From: an uncultured Lachnospiraceae bacterium
GTDB taxonomy: Bacteria > Bacillota > Clostridia > Lachnospirales > Lachnospiraceae
Direction: 5' to 3'
NCBI GenBank assembly: GCA_910583815.1
Contig: CAJTZB010000082.1
Coordinates: 1-10,618, forward strand
DNA: 10,618 nt
This document shows, in pieces, positions 6,232 through 10,618 of this stretch (its first letter is position 1; each line of letters starts with the position of its first letter). The notes beneath the pieces are model-generated. The model made no database searches. It was not told the DNA's origin and was given only the letters and a program-made list of their open reading frames with translations. Both the position numbers and the translations under genes were made by a program.

Positions 6232-7455
6232 ATGACGGTTTTGGAGCGGTTTTTAAAGTATGTTGCCATAGATACACAGTCAGAGGAGGATTCGTCCTCT
6301 TTTCCAAGCACAAAGAAGCAGACAGAACTTGGAACGCTGTTGCTTGAGGAATTAAAAGAGCTTGGGGCAGAAAATGCGAGGATGGATGAGTACGGCTATG
6401 TATATGCGACGATTCCTGCCACCTCAGATACAAAGGCTCCGGTGCTTGGATTCCTTGCGCACATGGACACTTCGCCTGCTTTAAGCGGAGCAAATGTACA
6501 TCCTCATATTGTGAAAAACTATGACGGCGGCGAAATTATATTAAATCAGGCAGAAGGAATCTCCATGAATCCTGAAATGTTTCCAAGCCTCTTAAAAGCC
6601 AAGGGGCAGGACCTGGTCGTAACAGACGGAACGACATTGCTTGGTGCCGATGATAAAGCGGGAATTGCCGAAATTATGACAATGGCAGAGCGTCTGCTTG
6701 GCGACAGGCAGATTCCTCACGGAACGATTCAGATTGCGTTTACGCCGGATGAAGAGGTTGGCGCAGGCGTAGACCATTTTGATGTGGAGGGCTTTGGCGC
6801 AGAGTTTGCTTATACGGTAGATGGCGGTGGGCTTGGTGAAATTGAATATGAAAATTTCAATGCAGCTTCCGGCAGGGTCAGACTGCATGGCTGCAGTATC
6901 CACCCGGGTTCGGCAAAGGGCAGCATGGTGAATGCGCTGCTAATTGGCATGGAATTTCAGAGCATGCTTCCTGTATTTGAGAATCCGGCATATACTGAGG
7001 GCTATGAAGGCTTTTTCCACTTAGATCATATGAGCGGAAGTGTGGAGGAAGCGGAGATGTTCTATATTATCCGTGACCATGACCGTGCGAAGTTTGAGGA
7101 AAAGAAGCAGCGTTTTGCGAAAACTGCAGAATTTTTAAACGAAAAATATGGTGTCGGCACAGTGGAGTGCGTTGTAAAAGACTCTTACTATAATATGAAG
7201 GAAAAGGTAGAACCGCATTTCTTTTTGGTTGAACATGCGGTCAAGGCAATGGAACGGCTTGGAATTGCTCCGATTATTACGCCAATCCGTGGAGGAACAG
7301 ACGGCGCAAGGCTTTCGTTTATGGGGCTTCCGTGCCCGAACCTTTGTACCGGTGGCTTTAACTGCCACGGAAAGTATGAATACGTGCCGGTACAGGCAAT
7401 GGAGCAGGTGGTGGCATTGCTGCTTGAGCTATTAAAAGTCTATCAGGAACAATAG
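6232..7455 (+). CDS. pepT: Peptidase T (tripeptide aminopeptidase)
   Basis: Cytosolic M20-family dizinc aminopeptidase that removes the N-terminal residue of tripeptides, the last steps of peptide use. At 407 residues it has the usual PepT length. The metal and catalytic residues are all visible: H77 and D79 in FLAHMDTS, bridging D140 in LGADDKAG, E174/E175 in PDEEVGAG, D197 in YTVDGG and H379 in NCHGKYE. The dimerisation (lid) domain lies between, with SIHPGSAKG and the IRGGTDGARLSFMG segment. It starts 3 bases after the stop of the phospholipase-like gene; GGGAGG at 6211-6216 lies 15 bases upstream inside that gene, so coupled translation is likely. A cre site at the operon promoter would make peptide use sensitive to sugar supply. 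Confidence 0.97.
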   Translation: MTVLERFLKYVAIDTQSEEDSSSFPSTKKQTELGTLLLEELKELGAENARMDEYGYVYATIPATSDTKAPVLGFLAHMDTSPALSGANVHPHIVKNYDGGEIILNQAEGISMNPEMFPSLLKAKGQDLVVTDGTTLLGADDKAGIAEIMTMAERLLGDRQIPHGTIQIAFTPDEEVGAGVDHFDVEGFGAEFAYTVDGGGLGEIEYENFNAASGRVRLHGCSIHPGSAKGSMVNALLIGMEFQSMLPVFENPAYTEGYEGFFHLDHMSGSVEEAEMFYIIRDHDRAKFEEKKQRFAKTAEFLNEKYGVGTVECVVKDSYYNMKEKVEPHFFLVEHAVKAMERLGIAPIITPIRGGTDGARLSFMGLPCPNLCTGGFNCHGKYEYVPVQAMEQVVALLLELLKVYQEQ

Positions 7456-7469
7456 GAGAAGGGGAGAGT

Positions 7470-8054
7470 ATGGCACAGAAGAAAACAGTTTGGATGACAG
7501 AAGTTGCACTGATGGCAGCAGTACTATGCGTATTGGCTCCGTTTTCTATACCGATAGGTGAGATTCCGATTACACTTGCTACATTTGCAGTCTATTTGAC
7601 AGCGGCAATCCTTGGCTCTAAAAAGGGAACAGCGAGCGTACTTATCTATCTGCTGATTGGAATGGTTGGAGTTCCTGTATTTTCTAATTTTACCGGCGGA
7701 GCAGCAAAACTTGCCGGGCCAACCGGAGGCTATTTGATTGGTTACCTGCCATGTGCATTTTTGGTTGGATTTCTTGTTGAAAGAGAATTTAAGGCTATAA
7801 AGAATTTAAACGGCATGGCAAAGAACGCGTTTGAACTGATATATTCTGTTTTGGCAATGGTGCTTGGTACGGTTCTTTGCTATCTGTTCGGAACGGCATG
7901 GTTTATGTATCAGATGTCGGAAACTTATACTGTGGCACAGGCGCTTGCGATTTGTGTAGTTCCGTATCTGGCATTTGACACGGTGAAAATTGTGCTGGCA
8001 ACAGCAATTGCAGTACCTATCCGAAAATTGTTAAAAAAGAACGGCATGTTATAA
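7470..8054 (+). CDS. bioY: Biotin transporter BioY (ECF S component)
   Basis: Membrane protein of 194 residues that binds biotin and imports it, usually with a shared energy-coupling factor module (EcfA, EcfA', EcfT) encoded elsewhere. It shows about six hydrophobic segments, the conserved AGPTGGYLIGY motif (~82-92) that lines the biotin site in this family, an ITLATFAVYLTAAILGSKKG N-terminal block and a late FDTVK segment (D170, K173) matching the family's conserved Asp-Lys pair. AGGAG at 7454-7458 overlaps the pepT stop and lies 11 bases before ATG 7470; a second purine run, GGGGAG (7461-7466), lies close to the start. No biotin-repressor box is seen, so expression probably follows the operon promoter. 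The gene is followed by a strong terminator. Confidence 0.95.
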   Translation: MAQKKTVWMTEVALMAAVLCVLAPFSIPIGEIPITLATFAVYLTAAILGSKKGTASVLIYLLIGMVGVPVFSNFTGGAAKLAGPTGGYLIGYLPCAFLVGFLVEREFKAIKNLNGMAKNAFELIYSVLAMVLGTVLCYLFGTAWFMYQMSETYTVAQALAICVVPYLAFDTVKIVLATAIAVPIRKLLKKNGML

Positions 8055-8077
8055 GAGCAGCGTCGGTATATAGATGT

Positions 8078-8122
8078 AAAATGCTTCGGAGTACGGAGAA
8101 GTCCGTGTTCCGGAGCATTTTT
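8078..8122. terminator. Bidirectional intrinsic terminator between bioY and the lipoprotein gene
   Basis: Arms 8078-8097 and 8102-8121 pair over 20 positions with only three G-U type pairs, closed by the loop GAAG. On the plus strand the stem runs into five T (8118-8122); on the minus strand the opposite end also gives TTTT. It lies 24 bases after the bioY stop and 38 bases after the stop of the convergent lipoprotein gene, so it can end both transcripts. Confidence 0.92.
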
Positions 8123-8160
8123 GCCTTGTAAGGTTAAGGCGTGAGGAATGTTCATTTCGT

Positions 8161-8937
8161 TCATATTGGCTCGTCATCTACGAACACGGTCATATCCTCA
8201 AACTCTTCCGTGCGGTTCAAAAGGTATGCTTTCATGTCTTCGGTTGAGTCAAAGATGCTTATTTGATATGGCATCATCGGATCAACCTTCTCAAAAAAAT
8301 AAGTGTTGCTTTCATTTTCTAAGAGAACACCACAATGCAGATTTGTAATTTCATCATTTTTTTTGCCCCAGAGTGAAACGAGGTGTATATCACTTCCCTC
8401 AAATTCTATATTTTGATTTTTCCAATAGCTTTTTATTGCATCGGCAACGGACTGTTCAGAGTCAAAGGTGGCAAACAAAACTTCATAGCAGGCATAATAG
8501 GATTGGCCTTTTTTGAGGCTTGAAATGGGAGAAGCTTCTTCCGGCGCAATATCTTTCATAGAAAAATCCGGCGTATTTAAAAATGAATTGAAAATGAGAA
8601 ATGCTGCTCCTCTGCAATTCAAATCTTCAAATGGTGAATTTCCATAGAAATTTATTGCTTTTACATAGTCATACAAGCGTTCCGTTATTGCAGCATTTTT
8701 CCAATCCCCCTGCAAATTTTTTTCAGCATAACTTCCTTTGCTATATACGCGGATAAAATTGATAAGGCTTTCAATGTCTTCGGAAGGAACAGCATGTGAT
8801 GACAAAATTTCATAAAACTCGTTAATACTCTGCTCGCTCGTCAGGTTATTGTAACTGTAGTTTTGACTTTTGTAGGAACAGGCGGATAAAAAAATAGATA
8901 AGAACAGGAATACTAATAGAAGGTTTTTGCATTTCAT
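8161..8937 (-). CDS. DUF4300-like surface lipoprotein
   Basis: A 258-residue predicted lipoprotein. The start at 8937 is chosen because the minus strand has GGAGG 7 bases before it and translation gives MKCKNLLLVFLFLSIFLSAC, a classic lipoprotein signal with lipobox LSAC (C20). The frame stays open further upstream but without such a signal. After cleavage the protein would be anchored outside the membrane. YSYNNLTSEQSINEFYEIL near the N-terminus, DLNCRGAAFLIF (~105-116) and the ending YFFEKVDPMMPYQISIF (~213-229) resemble DUF4300 lipoproteins as I remember them; this is a memory-based match. Conserved-looking C108 (NCR) and H201 (HCGVLLE) could form a cysteine-peptidase-like pair, but this is only inference. 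The gene is more AT-rich than its neighbours and has its own promoter (9023-9051). Confidence 0.88.
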   Translation of the reverse strand: MKCKNLLLVFLFLSIFLSACSYKSQNYSYNNLTSEQSINEFYEILSSHAVPSEDIESLINFIRVYSKGSYAEKNLQGDWKNAAITERLYDYVKAINFYGNSPFEDLNCRGAAFLIFNSFLNTPDFSMKDIAPEEASPISSLKKGQSYYACYEVLFATFDSEQSVADAIKSYWKNQNIEFEGSDIHLVSLWGKKNDEITNLHCGVLLENESNTYFFEKVDPMMPYQISIFDSTEDMKAYLLNRTEEFEDMTVFVDDEPI

Positions 8938-9022
8938 AGAATTTCCTCCATAGATTGCATGATGCACGCTCGTAAAATGTAAATAACCTCTGTCTGTTGC
9001 AATTCTCGGCCATTTGCTCTTC

Positions 9023-9051
9023 ACTATAGCACGGTTTTGTGGACAAGTCAA
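9023..9051 (-). promoter_or_regulatory. Sigma-A-type promoter of the lipoprotein gene
   Basis: Read on the minus strand, TTGACT (9051-9046) and TATAGT (9028-9023) are 17 bases apart, each with one mismatch to consensus. The transcript would start near 9016 and have a leader of about 80 bases. The leader contains the small palindrome TGCATGATGCA (8956-8966). Confidence 0.75.
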
Positions 9052-9079
9052 TTGCCGCTTGCGGCAATTTCTGCTTGTC
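9042..9079. repeat. Nested inverted repeat over the lipoprotein promoter -35
   Basis: The inner dyad AATTGCCGC (9050-9058), TT, GCGGCAATT (9061-9069) is perfect over 9 bases per arm. Outer arms GACAAG (9042-9047) and CTTGTC (9074-9079) pair again, with unequal spacers of 2 and 4 bases. The structure covers the -35 element (9046-9051) of the minus-strand promoter and lies about 28 bases before the -10 of the plus-strand gene. No T run follows on either strand, so a terminator is unlikely. It could be a repressor operator shared by the divergent genes or a copy of a dispersed palindromic repeat. Confidence 0.7.
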
Positions 9080-9106
9080 ATTCTTTCTGGATACTGCTAA
9101 AATATT

Positions 9107-9112
9107 TATAAT
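9107..9112 (+). promoter_or_regulatory. Candidate -10 element for the methyltransferase/MTHFR gene
   Basis: A perfect TATAAT sits 75 bases before ATG 9188. The -35 position (9084-9089, TTTCTG) is poor, so the promoter may need an activator. The resulting leader of about 70 bases is too short for a SAM riboswitch, and I recognise no other riboswitch or T-box in the 250-base divergent region 8938-9187. Confidence 0.45.
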
Positions 9113-9187
9113 GTTAGTACACCGACGCTATTGCAGATAAATTTATAACTATTTTGGTTTGTGATAATAGAGAGGAACCGGACGAGA

Positions 9188-10618
9188 ATGAATCTGTCAC
9201 AGTTTTTAAAAGAACGAGTGCTTTTGATGGATGGCGCAATGGGCACTTACTATCGGCAGCTTCCAGGACATAAGGAGGAACTGCCGGAATTGGCGTGCAT
9301 ATCTGAGCCAGAGTGCATCATGGGTATACATAGGCAATATCTGCAGGCAGGTGCAGATTTGATTCGTACCAATACATTTGCGGCAAACTCTCAGGTTTTC
9401 CCGATGCTCTCAGTGACAGAGCGCAAGGAATTGCTGCGTATGGGCTGCCGTATTGCAAAAGAGGCTGTCACAGAAGAAGCGGAAAGAAGCGGAAGGAACT
9501 GTTTTGCGGCCGCGGATATTGGCCCGATGTCAAGAGGAGGCGAACAGGGAACAGAAGAAGTGCTTGCCGAATATATCGAGATGTGTGATGTATTCCTTGA
9601 AGAAGGAATGGAGATTTTCTGGCTGGAAACCTTTTCGGATACAGAATATGTGCCGCAGGTGCTTTCTTATTTGAGAAAACGTGCGCCCGAGGCTTTTTTA
9701 ACGGTTAGTTTCTGTATCAATAAAAATGGATTTACAACGTCCGGACAGAGGGCAGAGCGGCTGCTGTTTTTAGAATCATTAAAGGATGCGGATGCGATTG
9801 GATTTAATTGCGGTATTGGGCCGGTGCATCTGAAATCAGTATTAAAAAGCTGTTCTCTTCCAAAAGAGCGCTATATTATTGCGGCTCCGAATGCAGGATA
9901 TACGGAAACATTTTCAGACAGGGCTGCATTTTTGAATGGGGCGTCCTATTTTGCGGAGCATATGGTGCAGCTTGCGGAGCTTGGCATAGATATTATTGGT
10001 GGCTGCTGTGGGACGGCGCCAGCTTTTATAAAAGAAATGAAAAAGGAGCTGATTCGGAAGGAGGCAGGGGCGGATTCTGCTAAGGCATGGGGGGATAAGA
10101 AAAACAACAGGATATATGTTGCGGATTATCAAAACACAGAAGTGAAAAAAGAGGCTTTGGGTGACGCAGAACCACAGGGGAGTTTCAATCCGTTTCGAGA
10201 AAAGCTTCTTCGAGGAGAAAAGGTTATTGCTGTGGAATTAGATCCGCCTTATGATGCAGAGAGCAGCAAGCTGCTTTCCCATGCAGAACGTTTACAGGAC
10301 TATCTGGTAGATGTGCTGACGTTTGCAGATTCTCCAATGGGCAGGAGCCGTGCGGATTCGGTGCTGACGGCGCTTCATATTGCGGATAAGACGAATATGC
10401 AGGTTATACCACATGTCTGCTGCAGGGACAAGAATATGATAGCAATGCGTTCGTTGCTGCTTGGAGCGCACATGAACGGATTGCGGAACCTTCTGCTTGT
10501 GACCGGAGACCCGGTGCCAAGCGACAGCAGAAAACTGATTACCGGAGTGTTTGACTATAATTCAATTCGCCTGATGCAGTATGTGTCCGAGATGAATGAG
10601 GAGCTGTTTCCAGAGGAT
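9188..10618 (+). CDS. yitJ: Bifunctional homocysteine S-methyltransferase / methylenetetrahydrofolate reductase, 5' part
   Basis: The frame is open from ATG 9188 to the window end (477 residues seen); the 3' end is outside. Residues 1-~285 form the cobalamin-independent homocysteine methyltransferase TIM barrel: LLMDGAMGTYY at the start, RTNTFAAN (~60-67), and the zinc ligands C208 (GFNCG) and C273/C274 (GGCCGT). After a ~50-residue linker, the MTHFR domain begins near residue 334 with FREKLLRGEKVIAVELDPP (E350), FADSPMGRSRADS, PHVCCRDKN and LLLVTGDP (~436-442), matching the MetF flavin-barrel start. This is the YitJ architecture of Firmicutes: the reductase makes methyl-tetrahydrofolate and the other domain moves a methyl group to homocysteine, giving methionine. 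No B12-binding domain is present in the visible part. The ribosome binding site is modest (AGAGGA at 9171-9176, 11 bases upstream). Transcribed divergently from the lipoprotein gene. Confidence 0.93.
   Translation, partial: MNLSQFLKERVLLMDGAMGTYYRQLPGHKEELPELACISEPECIMGIHRQYLQAGADLIRTNTFAANSQVFPMLSVTERKELLRMGCRIAKEAVTEEAERSGRNCFAAADIGPMSRGGEQGTEEVLAEYIEMCDVFLEEGMEIFWLETFSDTEYVPQVLSYLRKRAPEAFLTVSFCINKNGFTTSGQRAERLLFLESLKDADAIGFNCGIGPVHLKSVLKSCSLPKERYIIAAPNAGYTETFSDRAAFLNGASYFAEHMVQLAELGIDIIGGCCGTAPAFIKEMKKELIRKEAGADSAKAWGDKKNNRIYVADYQNTEVKKEALGDAEPQGSFNPFREKLLRGEKVIAVELDPPYDAESSKLLSHAERLQDYLVDVLTFADSPMGRSRADSVLTALHIADKTNMQVIPHVCCRDKNMIAMRSLLLGAHMNGLRNLLLVTGDPVPSDSRKLITGVFDYNSIRLMQYVSEMNEELFPED

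Noticed and set aside
8938..9081. A longer N-terminus for the lipoprotein, since the frame stays open to 9081
   Set aside because: The extra 48 residues would bury the lipoprotein signal and overlap the promoter. The start at 8937 has a good ribosome binding site directly followed by a signal peptide.
9119..9187. A SAM riboswitch in the leader of the methionine gene
   Set aside because: The leader is about 70 bases, too short, and the AGAGAGG-like stretch near 9170 lacks the rest of the conserved core and any terminator.
9453..10132. Several short open frames on both strands inside the methyltransferase gene
   Set aside because: They are shadows of the long continuous frame 9188-10618, whose translation shows family motifs throughout.

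Overview
This window looks like the chromosome of a gut-type Firmicute of class Clostridia, most likely a Lachnospiraceae member. The evidence is indirect: moderate GC, strong AGGAGG-type ribosome binding sites, a Lachnospiraceae-style cation efflux protein with an extra C-terminal domain, a VanR/VanS-like pair, PduL, BioY, a DUF4300-like lipoprotein and a YitJ-type methyltransferase/MTHFR fusion. I see no insertion sequence, phage gene, CRISPR array, rRNA or tRNA.

Layout. Positions 1-780 hold the 3' part of a cation diffusion facilitator. It is followed by the phosphotransacylase PduL (813-1457) and a VanR-like/VanS-like two-component pair (1478-3305). Next come a membrane-anchored C39-like papain-fold peptidase (3427-4455) and an unrecognised 355-residue cytosolic protein (4473-5540). 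A new transcription unit starts near 5590 with a zinc-dependent phospholipase C-like protein (5650-6228), tripeptidase PepT (6232-7455) and biotin transporter subunit BioY (7470-8054). It ends at a strong hairpin terminator at 8078-8122. A lipoprotein gene runs the other way (8937-8161) and converges on that terminator. Past a divergent promoter region, a homocysteine methyltransferase/methylenetetrahydrofolate reductase fusion begins at 9188 and leaves the window.

The most interesting part is the middle. Directly over the stop codon of the VanS-like kinase lie two tandem 12-base sequences, TTGTAGGAAAAT and TCGTAAGAAAAT, sharing one base and repeating every 11 bases. Both fit the VanR-box consensus T(T/C)GTANGAAA(T/A)T as I remember it. 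A degenerate third copy and a -10-like TATAAG follow. No vanH/vanA/vanX-type resistance gene is present. The pair therefore appears to control the adjacent C39 peptidase plus unknown protein, a candidate undescribed VanRS-driven envelope response.

A second clear regulatory signal is TGAAAACGTTTACA at 5604-5617. It matches the CcpA cre consensus at every position and overlaps the -10 of the promoter for the phospholipase-like/pepT/bioY operon, which suggests carbon catabolite repression of that operon. A third is a near-perfect 20-base dyad over the -35 element of the lipoprotein promoter.
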